This document shows positions 8,393 to 16,018 of a stretch of DNA of 64,000 nucleotides, in pieces. The stretch is from positions 7,343,001 to 7,407,000 of the forward strand of contig NZ_RAPS01000001.1 in assembly GCF_003610255.1 (NCBI RefSeq). The letters run 5' to 3'. How positions within the stretch are numbered: position 1 is the stretch's first letter; the number at the start of each line of letters is the position of its first letter. The notes beneath the pieces were generated by a model. It had not been told where the DNA came from, made no database searches, and was given only the letters and a program-made list of their open reading frames with translations. The DNA comes from Streptomyces sp. TLI_171. GTDB taxonomy: Bacteria; Actinomycetota; Actinomycetes; Streptomycetales; Streptomycetaceae. A program made the position numbers and the translations under genes.

Positions 8393-8423
8393 GGCCGCCC
8401 CCTCCGGTGCGGAGGGGGCGGCC
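8393..8423 (-). terminator. Intrinsic terminator-like hairpin
   Basis: A 13-bp perfect stem (8393-8405 with 8411-8423) and a 5-nt loop lie 22 bp beyond the stop of the beta-helix gene. It separates that gene from the thioredoxin operon. No U tract follows, as is usual in this group. Confidence 0.7.
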
Positions 8424-8444
8424 GGTTTCCGGTGGGGGCCGGGC

Positions 8445-10622
8445 TTACGGGTAGGCGACCAGGTTGGCCACGTTGGTGGCCGAGTTGGAGGGGCCGCCGG
8501 TGGAGTTGATGACGTGGTTGATGGTGCCGGTGCCGCCGAGCGAGACCGTCACCATGTCGTGGAACCGGACGCCGGTGCGGTTCGGGACCTCGAAGGAGTG
8601 CTCCTCGACCACGGCCGGGTTGACGTTGAAGTAGGCGTAGGAGCCCAGGCCCCAGGCCTCGTGCGAGGTGACGCCGGAGGCCACCTGGTAGGCCGGGTAG
8701 CCGCGGGTCGAGCCGTTCATCCAGGCCGCCTGGTTCGGCGGGTCGTACGGCAGCTCGTTCTGGAAGAAGTACGTGCGGCCGCCGTTGCCGTTCCAGATCA
8801 CCTGGGTCTGCTGGTAGTGCTCGACGAACAGGCCGTACATGGTGACGTTGTTGCCGTTCACGATCAGGCCGTTGGCGGCGGTGTTGCTGGTCCAGCCCAC
8901 CCCGCTGCCGTGGTCGGCGCGCCACAGCCACATGTGGTCGCCGATCACGTTGTTGGAGTTGACCACCAGTGACTGGGTGGCCCTGCCGACGCCGGCGCCG
9001 CCGATCCGGAAGAACACGTCGTGCAGCGAGGTCGGGTCGGCCGAGTGGTCGGCCGTCGAGCCGGCCGCGCCGACCTGCATCAGCACGGGGGAGTTGACGG
9101 TGCCCGCGTCGATCAGCAGCCCGGCCAGCTTCACGCCGTCCACGTCCGCGACGTTCACGGCCGTGATGCCGTTGTCGGGGACGAGCGTCGCCAGACCCAG
9201 GCCGAGCACCACGGTGTCCGCCCGGTTGACGTTCAGGGTCTGGTTCAGGTGGTACACGCCCGGCGTGAACAGCAGGTTCTTGCCCTGCGCCAGCGCCGAG
9301 TTGATGTCGGCGGCGGTCGCGCCGGGCTTGACGATGAAGAACTGGTCGATCGGCAGCGAGCTGCCCTGCTGCGCGCCGCCGGCCCAGCTGGTGCCGGAGG
9401 TGTTGGAGCGCAGCGCGGGGACGAACACCTTGTAGGCGCCCGTGGAGTCCACGTAGAGGAACGGCTTCTCGCGCACCACCGGGGTCTGGTTCACCGTGGT
9501 GTAGGGCGGGCTGGGGAAGGAGTTGGCGGGCGCGTTGACGTCGCCGACGAACACCATGTTCCAGTTGGAGCCGGTCCAGCTGCCCCACTGCGCGTTGCGC
9601 GACAGCCACTGCTGCTGCGAGCCGGAGCGGACCTGGCCGTCGATCTTCGAGTCGGCGATGAAGCCGCCCGAGGACCAGCCGCCGTCGTCCAGCTGCAGGT
9701 TGCCGCGGACGTGCATCCGCCGGTACGGCGCGGCCTGCGAGACCGCCCAACGGTCGGTGCCGGAGGCCGGGTTGACGGACAGGTTCTCGGCGGAGCGCCA
9801 GAAGTTCTGGGTGGCGTTGCCCTGGAACCAGTCCGCCTCGGCGTGCACCGCACCGTTGATGGTGACGTCGTCGGGGGACAGGCCGAGGCCCGCGACCTGG
9901 GTGTAGAAGCCGACGTTGGCGTCCACGCTGTAGCTGCCCGGCTTGAACAGCAGGGCCTGGCGCTGGGCGCCGAACTGGTTCGACTCCTGCTGGGAGAAGA
10001 CCGAGTTGAGCTTCGCCTGGACGGTCGCGGCGGGCATCGACGGGTCGAAGACCGCTACGTTCGGCCCGAAGTCGGGGGTGCCGGGCGGGTTCACGACGGT
10101 GCTCCCGAAGGTGAAGGACTGCGCGGTCGTGCCGTTGCAGGTGTACTGCTGCAGCTGCACCGCGTCCGCCGTGGAGGCGCTCGGCACGTCCAGGCACTTG
10201 CCGCTGTTGCGGTTGACGAAGTGGTAGGCGCCGCTCGCCTCGGCGACCGCCTGCCACTGCTGGTTGAGGCCGCCGCCGTACGTCCACAGCTGGATCTTGG
10301 CGGCGTCCGCGGTGGACACGTCGGTGACGTCCAGCGCCTTGCTGGTGTCGTTCTGGGCGTTGATCCGGACGTACCCGGTGCCCAGGTCCTGGACCTGCCA
10401 CTGCTGGGCCCCGGTGCCGTTGCACGCGTACTGCTGCACGGCGGTGCCGTCGGCGGTCGAGGCCGCCGCGGCGTCCACGCACTTGCCGGAGTTCTGCGCC
10501 ACCAGGGTGGTCGCCCCGGACGGGACGGCGGCCAGCGCGGCGGGGGCGGGGGCGAGCAGCACCGCGGACGAGGCCAACAGGCCCGCGGTCGCCGCCAGCG
10601 GAAGAACAGTCTTACTGCGCAC
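8445..10622 (-). CDS. Secreted CBM13/ricin protein with GH55-like beta-helix domain
   Basis: 725 residues from a GTG at 10622, which has a GGAG ribosome site 8 nt upstream; an earlier ATG at 10670 overlaps the previous stop but would extend the signal peptide. Residues 1-33 are a Sec signal. A ricin-type CBM13 domain (~35-165) shows repeated GKCxD and QQW motifs. From ~175 to the end is a parallel beta-helix (FDPSMPAATVQAKL, LLFKPGSYSVD, ITAVNVADVDGVKLAGLLIDAG) of the kind found in GH55 and relatives. Streptomyces homologues are often mislabelled adenylyl cyclase or coagulation-factor proteins. It probably acts on an extracellular glycan. It lies 47 bp after the chitinase gene and is likely co-transcribed with it. 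Confidence 0.75.
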   Translation of the reverse strand: MRSKTVLPLAATAGLLASSAVLLAPAPAALAAVPSGATTLVAQNSGKCVDAAAASTADGTAVQQYACNGTGAQQWQVQDLGTGYVRINAQNDTSKALDVTDVSTADAAKIQLWTYGGGLNQQWQAVAEASGAYHFVNRNSGKCLDVPSASTADAVQLQQYTCNGTTAQSFTFGSTVVNPPGTPDFGPNVAVFDPSMPAATVQAKLNSVFSQQESNQFGAQRQALLFKPGSYSVDANVGFYTQVAGLGLSPDDVTINGAVHAEADWFQGNATQNFWRSAENLSVNPASGTDRWAVSQAAPYRRMHVRGNLQLDDGGWSSGGFIADSKIDGQVRSGSQQQWLSRNAQWGSWTGSNWNMVFVGDVNAPANSFPSPPYTTVNQTPVVREKPFLYVDSTGAYKVFVPALRSNTSGTSWAGGAQQGSSLPIDQFFIVKPGATAADINSALAQGKNLLFTPGVYHLNQTLNVNRADTVVLGLGLATLVPDNGITAVNVADVDGVKLAGLLIDAGTVNSPVLMQVGAAGSTADHSADPTSLHDVFFRIGGAGVGRATQSLVVNSNNVIGDHMWLWRADHGSGVGWTSNTAANGLIVNGNNVTMYGLFVEHYQQTQVIWNGNGGRTYFFQNELPYDPPNQAAWMNGSTRGYPAYQVASGVTSHEAWGLGSYAYFNVNPAVVEEHSFEVPNRTGVRFHDMVTVSLGGTGTINHVINSTGGPSNSATNVANLVAYP

Positions 10623-10669
10623 GGGAGTTGCTCCTGTGATCGGCAGACGGGTGATCGGGCGACGGGACA

Positions 10670-12094
10670 TCAGGCGGGCAGGTTCCACTGCTGGTTGGCG
10701 CCGGCGAAGCAGTCCCAGATCTGCAGCCGGGTGCCGTTCGCCGAGGACGGCCCGGTGGCGTCCAGGCAGCGCCCGGAGACCGGGTTCAGCAGCGTCTTGT
10801 CCGCTCGGGCCTGCCACTGCTGGGCGCCCGTGCCGTTGCAGTCGTACAGCTGGATCTGGGTGCCGTTGGCGGTGCCGGCGGCGGTCACGTCCAGGCACTT
10901 GCCGAGCGCGCGGATCGTGCCGTCGGTGCCGACCGTCCAGGACTGGGCGGTGGTGCCGTTGCAGTCGTAGAGCTGGATCGCGGTGCCGTTGGCCGAGCTG
11001 GCGGCCGCGACGTCCACGCACTTGCCGCCGTAGCCGGTGATCTGCCCGGTCCGGCCGCTCGGCGGCGGGGTGGTGGTGCCGCCGGTGATCGCGTTGAAGG
11101 TCTTCGAGAACTGGTACGCGGACTGCGAGGTGCCGCTGCAACTGTCGGACAGCGTCCCGTTGCTGGCGCAGGCCTTGTCGCGGCCGATCGCCCAGAACGC
11201 CAGCAGCTGGATGCCCTTGGAGGCGGCGAAGGTCTCCAGGGTCTGCGCGTTGGCGGTGCTGAACACCTCGGAGGTGGTGTCGTTGACCCCGATCATCGGG
11301 GTGTTGCCCTCCATCGCCCACAGCTGCTCGGAGGTCTTGGTGGTCCAGATCTGGCCGAGCTGGGTGTGGAGGCCGTTGGCGGCGCTGATCGCGGCCTGGC
11401 CCATGTCCATCGGCGAGCCGTAGTCCATCGTCATGATGTTGACGGCGTTGACGTTCAGGCCGCGGCTCTTGGCGTTGTTCAGCAGGCTGATCGAGTTCGA
11501 CTCCAGGCCCGAAGGGCTCACCGGCAGAGTGTAGTTGACGTCCAGTCGCTTGCCGGCCGCGGCCTGCGCCTGCTGCAACGCGGCCAGCGCCTGGTTGCGG
11601 CGGTCGTTGGCGGCGGTGTCGTTGAGCGCCGAACCCTCGATGTCCAGGTCGATCCGGGTCAGGTTGAGGGTGTCGACCACCCGCTTGTACTGCGCCTGCA
11701 GGGTGGACACGCTGGTGCAGGCCTGGCCCAGCTCGGTGCCGGACGCGCCGCCGAAGCTGGCGATCACGTCGCCGCCGGCCGACCGGTGCGCGTTGATCGC
11801 ACTCGTCCAACCGGCGTCCGCGATCGAGGTGTTGCCGTTGAAGGTGGCGTTGCAGCTGCCGTCGCTGATCACGAAGGCCAGCGTCACGTACTTCAGTCCG
11901 CCGCTGTTGCGGGCGTCCGCCAGGGTGGAGGGGTTGTTCCAGGTCTCCAGGTACGGCGCGGCGTAGTGCGCCGGGAAGCCAGGGCCCGGGTTGGCCGCGG
12001 CGGAGGCCTGGCCGGCGCCGGCCACCAGCATGGCCGCGACGGTGGCGGGCAGCGCGACCGCGGCGGCCGCGGTGCGGGCGAGATTGCGGATCAA
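10670..12094 (-). CDS. Secreted GH18 chitinase with C-terminal CBM13
   Basis: 474 residues from a TTG start with a GGAG sequence 7-8 nt upstream. The signal peptide ends near GQASAAA (~32). The catalytic barrel (~38-330) has the GH18 signature LTRIDLDIEG, where the last E is the proton donor, plus NIMTMDYG and an FWAIGRD strand. A Thr/Pro linker (TTTPPP) leads to a ricin-type CBM13 (~345-474) with three GKCLD/GTxIQLYDCNG repeats and QQW motifs. It is exported and should hydrolyse chitin. A DasR/chitinase-type element lies 145 bp upstream. It forms an operon with the beta-helix protein. Confidence 0.92.
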   Translation of the reverse strand: MIRNLARTAAAAVALPATVAAMLVAGAGQASAAANPGPGFPAHYAAPYLETWNNPSTLADARNSGGLKYVTLAFVISDGSCNATFNGNTSIADAGWTSAINAHRSAGGDVIASFGGASGTELGQACTSVSTLQAQYKRVVDTLNLTRIDLDIEGSALNDTAANDRRNQALAALQQAQAAAGKRLDVNYTLPVSPSGLESNSISLLNNAKSRGLNVNAVNIMTMDYGSPMDMGQAAISAANGLHTQLGQIWTTKTSEQLWAMEGNTPMIGVNDTTSEVFSTANAQTLETFAASKGIQLLAFWAIGRDKACASNGTLSDSCSGTSQSAYQFSKTFNAITGGTTTPPPSGRTGQITGYGGKCVDVAAASSANGTAIQLYDCNGTTAQSWTVGTDGTIRALGKCLDVTAAGTANGTQIQLYDCNGTGAQQWQARADKTLLNPVSGRCLDATGPSSANGTRLQIWDCFAGANQQWNLPA

Positions 12095-12238
12095 GGCGGC
12101 TCCTCGTGGGGGAGATCGTCCACTCGTTCATGTAGTGAACGCGAAGGGATGCCTGAGGGAGCGTCCGAAACGGTCCGGGCAGCGCGGGGCGTCCGCCTGA
12201 CGGCGGATCAGTGGTGGTGGCCAGCGGCCCCCGCCGGG

Positions 12239-12251
12239 TTGGTCTGGACCT
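12239..12251. promoter_or_regulatory. DasR/chitinase-type operator upstream of chitinase
   Basis: TTGGTCTGGACCT matches 10 of 11 core positions of the palindromic DasR element (TGGTCTAGACC) and resembles the TGGTCCAGACCT repeats of Streptomyces chitinase promoters. It lies 145 bp upstream of the TTG start, in the only intergenic region of this operon. Confidence 0.65.
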
Positions 12252-12373
12252 TTTTCAAGACGTGAAGTTAGGGGGGTGAGCGCGACCACGTCAACCCCCT
12301 TGCGTACAGGTCCCGAAGGCCGTGCACGGACGGCGCGGGCGGTTGACCGGTGGTCGCCGTACGCCTAGATTAG

Positions 12374-12387
12374 ATTTGCTTACAAAT
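12374..12387. promoter_or_regulatory. Candidate MarR operator
   Basis: ATTTG-N4-CAAAT is a perfect dyad inside a rare AT-rich island (about 12367-12395), 86 bp before the reductase/hemerythrin gene. A MarR gene follows that gene, so the dyad is a likely autoregulatory site for the pair. Confidence 0.5.
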
Positions 12388-12472
12388 ACGATTCGATCGG
12401 CCGTCCCGCCAGCTGTCCGCATCGGTCGCCGGGCCGGTCGTCCACTCAGTCGTCGAACGGGGAGGGACCCGC

Positions 12473-13336
12473 ATGGCCGAGGACCACAACGCTTACGTCA
12501 TCGAGCAGTTCCGGGCCAACGTGGGCCAGGTCGACGGCTTCCCCGATCTGCTCCTGCTCACCACCGCCGGCCGGCGCACCGGGCGGCCCCGCACCACCCC
12601 GCTCGCCCACCGTGAGGACGCCGGCCGCTACCTGGTCTTCGCGTCCAACGCGGGCTCCCCGCAGCACCCCCTGTGGTACCGCAACCTGTTCGCCGCCGGC
12701 GGCGGCACCGTCGAACTCCCCGACGGCGAAGGCGGAATCACCAAACTCTCGGTCCGGCCCGTCGAACTCGAGCCCGCCGAACGCGACCGCCAGTTCGCCG
12801 AACAGGCCCGCCTCGTCCCCTCCTTCGCCGACTACGCCCGCCGCACCGACCGCACCATCCCGGTCGTCGCCCTGCATCCCCTCGACCTCACCGCGACCCC
12901 CGGCCTGCCCGGCGCCGTCGTCGCCCAACTCCGGCTCCACCACGAGGACCTGCGCCGCCAACTCGCCGACCTGCGCACCCGCCTGGACACCGCCGAACCC
13001 GCCCCCGCGCCCGACCTCGCCGCCCAACTCCGCGACCACTGCCTGAACTTCTGCTACGGCCTCGACCTGCACCACCTCCGTGAGGACGGCTCCTTCACCG
13101 CCTTCGAACGCCAATTCCCGCAACTCGTCCCCGCGATCACCCGCCTGCGCGCCGAACACCGCACTGTCGGCGCCGCCCTCGCCGACTTCGAGACCCGCCT
13201 CGCCGACCCCGCCACCGCCGCCGACCCCGCCGCGCTGCGCACCGCCCTCGACCGGCTCACCGAGGGCCTCGAAGCGCACTTCGCCCGCGAGGAGACCCAG
13301 TTGCTCGCCGCGTCGGCGCCCCATCCCGAACGGTGA
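12473..13336 (+). CDS. F420-type (DDN family) reductase fused to hemerythrin domain
   Basis: 287 residues; the ATG at 12473 is preceded by GGGAGGG. Residues ~5-135 match the deazaflavin-dependent nitroreductase (DDN) family: LLLTTAGRRTGRPRTTPL, YLVFASNAGSPQHPLWYRNL and a closing VVALHPL. Residues ~155-280 are helical with spaced histidines and acidic residues (HHEDLRRQL, LDLHHLREDGSFTAFE, RAEHRTVG, EAHFAREETQLL), the ligand pattern of HHE/hemerythrin di-iron proteins. A reductase joined to a di-iron oxygen/NO/redox sensor suggests an F420H2-linked redox enzyme gated by O2, NO or peroxide; that is inference. It is followed by a MarR gene 80 bp away. Confidence 0.85.
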   Translation: MAEDHNAYVIEQFRANVGQVDGFPDLLLLTTAGRRTGRPRTTPLAHREDAGRYLVFASNAGSPQHPLWYRNLFAAGGGTVELPDGEGGITKLSVRPVELEPAERDRQFAEQARLVPSFADYARRTDRTIPVVALHPLDLTATPGLPGAVVAQLRLHHEDLRRQLADLRTRLDTAEPAPAPDLAAQLRDHCLNFCYGLDLHHLREDGSFTAFERQFPQLVPAITRLRAEHRTVGAALADFETRLADPATAADPAALRTALDRLTEGLEAHFAREETQLLAASAPHPER

Positions 13337-13416
13337 GCCCAAGGCGCGCGGTAGCGTGAGCCCCGGCCCCGCAACCCGCGGGGCCGGACCGCGACGCGCA
13401 CCGGCCGGGAGGGCGG

Positions 13417-13899
13417 ATGACCGGCAACCCCCTGCCCTCCGACGGGCTCAGCACCCCCGAAGCCGTCCGCGCGATGCTGCTGCTGATGCCACGGGTCGCC
13501 GCCCGGGTCAAACGCATCGCCGTCCCCGAAGCCCTGGCCGGCTTCCAGCTCGCCCCCCGGCACCTCACCCTGCTCGCCTACCTCCTGTACGACGGCCCGA
13601 TGCCCGTCGGCACCCTCGCCGAGCGCCTCGAAGTCGCGCACACCACGGCCAGCCTGATGGTCGGCGACCTCGCCCGCCGCGGCGTCCTCGCCCGCCGGCC
13701 CGACCCCGCCGACCGCCGCCGCACCATCGTCTCCCTCACCACCGACCACGCCACCCGCACCGCCGTCGAACACTGGCTCGCCAACGGCGCCGCCGCCTGG
13801 CAGTCCGCCTTCGCCCCCCTCACCCCCACCGAACGCGCCCTGTTCGTCCGCACCATGGCCGCCTACGAACAGAACACCTCGGGCGAGACCGCACCCTGA
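13417..13899 (+). CDS. MarR-family transcriptional regulator
   Basis: 160 residues. A central winged HTH (PMPVGTLAERLEVAHTTASLMVGDLARRGVLARRPDPADRR) is flanked by the N- and C-terminal dimerisation helices typical of MarR. The RRPDPADRRRT wing is canonical. It is the second gene of a probable operon with the DDN-hemerythrin fusion. The ATTTG-N4-CAAAT dyad upstream of that gene fits MarR binding. The ligand is unknown but is likely a redox or phenolic signal. Confidence 0.9.
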   Translation: MTGNPLPSDGLSTPEAVRAMLLLMPRVAARVKRIAVPEALAGFQLAPRHLTLLAYLLYDGPMPVGTLAERLEVAHTTASLMVGDLARRGVLARRPDPADRRRTIVSLTTDHATRTAVEHWLANGAAAWQSAFAPLTPTERALFVRTMAAYEQNTSGETAP

Positions 13900-14126
13900 C
13901 CCCGCGGAGCCGCTGTCAGGGCGATCGGCTCTGATGGGCCGCTGGCGGCCCCCCGCCCGATCGGCCGGCTCCCCGCCTACTCCCACCGGGCGCCGGACGA
14001 GCTCACCCCCGCCGCACGCCCCCTGCGCCCGCTCACCCACGGGTTGGCCCGGCTCGACAAGTCCTTCCATGCCGGGCTGCTGTGAGCCCTGCGGCGCAGC
14101 TCACGTCGGAGCGATCGGTAAATGGG

Positions 14127-14155
14127 TTGGACGGGGGGCGGGAGCTTGCTACTGT
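14127..14155 (+). promoter_or_regulatory. Sigma-70-type promoter of GNAT transcript
   Basis: TTGGAC (14127-14132), a 17-bp spacer and TACTGT (14150-14155). Transcription would start near 14162, giving a ~145-nt leader before the acetyltransferase. Confidence 0.5.
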
Positions 14156-14192
14156 TCGGATCACCGTGACAGGACGTGAGGAGGTGTGACCC

Positions 14193-14246
14193 ATGAGAGC
14201 TGGATCGAGGTGGGCGCTACCACCTTCCCTCACGGTGAACGACTGA
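14193..14246 (+). CDS. 17-residue leader peptide candidate
   Basis: An ATG with a strong GAGGAGGTG ribosome site 7-8 nt upstream opens a 17-codon frame (MRAGSRWALPPSLTVND). It lies in the leader of the acetyltransferase mRNA, 61 bp before its ATG. An imperfect stem-loop (GGGAGCGCC with GGCACTCC, about 14259-14292) separates the two. The layout resembles a translational or transcriptional attenuator, but no arrest motif is evident. Confidence 0.4.
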   Translation: MRAGSRWALPPSLTVND

Positions 14247-14307
14247 CATCAGGTGTCGTCGGGAGCGCCCGCTGTTCGCACGCAGGCACTCCTGAAAGGC
14301 GAAAGCC

Positions 14308-15057
14308 ATGAACACTGTGATGATCACCCGGGTCGACGAGACCCAATGGCAGGCCCGGGCGGGCGAGTTGATCGTCGGCCACGGCGATGTCTCCGCGCGG
14401 CCCGACGGCCGACACTTCGTCAGCATCGACGTCTGGGACGACGCGGCCTTCGACCCGCTGGCCGGCGCGATGCTGGCCGCCCTGCCGACCCCGCTCCACA
14501 CCCTGGTCGCCGGGGACGACCCCGAGCTGGCCTCCCGCTGGGAGCAGGCCGGGTTCGCTCCCGAGCGCCGCGAGTGGGAGTACGTGCTGGCCACCGGCGC
14601 CGCACCGGCCGCCCCCGCGGGGGTGACGGTGCTGCCCGCCGGGACGGCCGAGGAACGAGAGCTGCGCCGGCTCGACCAGGCCGTCCGGGCCGAGGTCGAG
14701 GCCGACCGCGGCTGGCACACCATGCCCGCCGAGGTCCGCCCCGGGCCGCCCGGCGACACCCTGATCGACCCGTCGCTGTACGCGGTCGCCGTCCACGGCG
14801 GGGAGTACGCCGGCCTGATCCGCGTGGTGCGCAGCCGCAAGGGCACGGCCAGGATCGGTCTGCTCGCCGTCCGCGAGGCGCACCGGCGGCAGGGCCTCGG
14901 CCGTGCCCTGCTCGCGCACGCCCTCGGCGACCTGCACCGCACGGGCGTCACTACCGCCTGGGCCGAGATCGACGAGACCAACACCGCCGCCACCGCCCTG
15001 TTCGAGCACTTCGGCGCCGAACGGTCCGACCACGTCCTCCACCTGGTGCGCCGCTGA
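14308..15057 (+). CDS. GNAT-family N-acetyltransferase
   Basis: 249 residues. A GNAT fold occupies the C-terminal half: YAGLIRVVRS, ARIGLLAVREAHRRQGLGRALL (the acetyl-CoA pyrophosphate loop RRQGLG) and ETNTAATALFEHFGAE. The N-terminal ~110 residues look like a degenerate second GNAT module (PLHTLVAGDDPELASRWEQAGF). The ribosome site is GAAAGG ~8 nt before the ATG. The acceptor substrate is unknown; it could be a small amine or a drug. A short leader ORF upstream hints at regulated translation. Confidence 0.85.
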   Translation: MNTVMITRVDETQWQARAGELIVGHGDVSARPDGRHFVSIDVWDDAAFDPLAGAMLAALPTPLHTLVAGDDPELASRWEQAGFAPERREWEYVLATGAAPAAPAGVTVLPAGTAEERELRRLDQAVRAEVEADRGWHTMPAEVRPGPPGDTLIDPSLYAVAVHGGEYAGLIRVVRSRKGTARIGLLAVREAHRRQGLGRALLAHALGDLHRTGVTTAWAEIDETNTAATALFEHFGAERSDHVLHLVRR

Positions 15058-15143
15058 CACGGCCCGGCTGGTCCGCCGCAGCCCCACCACTCACTAGCCT
15101 GTTCACGAACCCAGTCACCACCCCACTCGAGAAACGAGAAGTC

Positions 15144-15368
15144 TTGCCAAGAGTCTCCAAGGGTCTGGAAATCGAGGGCACCGTCCTCGAATGCCTGCGC
15201 AACGCCACCTTCAAGGTGGAACTCCAGAACGGGCACCAGGTGCTCGCCCACATCAGCGGGAAGATCCGGAAGAACTACATCAAGATCCTCCCCTTCGACC
15301 GCGTCCTGGTCGAACTCAGCCCCTACGACCTGACCAGGGGCCGGATCATGTACCGCTACCGCACCTGA
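15144..15368 (+). CDS. infA: Translation initiation factor IF-1 paralogue
   Basis: 74 residues with the S1/OB fold of IF-1: IEGTVLE, NATFKVELQNGHQVLAHISGK and LVELSPYDLTRGRIMYRYRT match bacterial IF-1 almost throughout. The first plausible start is a TTG at 15144, giving MPRVSKGLEIEG. IF-1 binds the ribosomal A site during initiation. The usual infA is in the large ribosomal-protein operon with rpmJ and rpsM; here it stands alone next to a GNAT gene, so this is probably a second copy. KIRKNYIKILPFD differs from the consensus KMRxHYIRILPGD. Confidence 0.88.
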   Translation: MPRVSKGLEIEGTVLECLRNATFKVELQNGHQVLAHISGKIRKNYIKILPFDRVLVELSPYDLTRGRIMYRYRT

Positions 15369-15406
15369 TCACCCGTCACCCCCGCCGGGACAGCGCCTCG
15401 ACCGCA

Positions 15407-15452
15407 GACGCCCCGTGCCGCACCGGCTTGGCCCGGTGCGGCACGGGGCGTC
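15407..15452 (+). terminator. Strong hairpin after IF-1 paralogue
   Basis: A 20-bp perfect stem (15407-15426 with 15433-15452) and a 6-nt loop, beginning 38 bp after the IF-1 stop. It can serve both convergent genes. Confidence 0.8.
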
Positions 15453-15489
15453 GTGCCGTGCGGCCCTCCGCCGTCCTCCCGGACGGCGG

Positions 15490-15844
15490 TCAGGCCGCCG
15501 ACTCGCACAGCAGGGAGCCACCGAGCGGGCCGGCCGGGAAGTCCTGCAGCGCGGTCACCGTCTCGCGCATCACGTCACCGCCCTCCAGCCGACCGAAGTA
15601 CTTCTCCAACTCGCGGTACGGGCTCAGAACGGTGATGCGCCGCTCGGGGCGGTGCGCCCGCGCCGGTGACGGCGGCCACCACCAACGCGGTGGCCAGGCC
15701 ACCGACCAGCACGCCCGCGGCGACCAGCTTGAGCGACACCCGGCGGTACCGGGGCAGCGGCGCCACGGGCTGCAGGGTGTCGGCCCAGATGGCTCGGAGC
15801 CCGGTGAGTTCTCGGGAGGGCCGGTCGGTCTCGGTGCCGGGCAT
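15490..15844 (-). pseudogene. Small single-span membrane protein, frameshifted
   Basis: From ATG 15844 the frame reads MPGTETDRPSRELTG, a cytoplasmic part, then one membrane span (LVAAGVLVGGLATALVVAAVTGAG). Near 15650-15672 the sense switches frame: the continuing protein RAHRPERRITVLSPYRELEKYF through GSLLCESAA is read in another phase to the stop at 15490. The two halves join without loss at a GC-rich GGCGCGGGCGCACC tract. An intact product would be about 118 residues. I recognise no family. Either the gene is inactivated or the assembly has a 1-base error. Confidence 0.65.
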
Positions 15845-16018
15845 GTCGGCTCGTCCCACGGAGCCGGGGGAAGCGGAACGGGATCCTACGGTACTGGGCG
15901 GGCCGGCGGGACCGGGGCTATCGCCGAACTCCCGCCGCACGCCGTGGGGGTGTGCGAATCGGCACATCGGGGCGGAGTCCGTTGCCCCGGGGCGGCGGGG
16001 GGTGACAGAGTGCCGGGC

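Larger units (their letters stand above)
13900..14307. other. 408-bp region containing promoter, leader ORF and a possible remnant
   Basis: The first ~185 bp has one open frame (DGPLAAPRPIGRLP, then LDKSFHAGLL) ending at 14085. It resembles a protein tail but has no clear start; I regard it as a possible remnant. The rest holds a promoter and the leader of the GNAT gene, listed separately. Confidence 0.3.

Noticed and set aside
8445..12131. One 1228-residue frame across the chitinase and the beta-helix gene
   Set aside because: The first half is the shadow of the chitinase in another frame; the chitinase's own frame has the signal peptide and GH18 motif, and the beta-helix gene has its own ribosome site at 10622.
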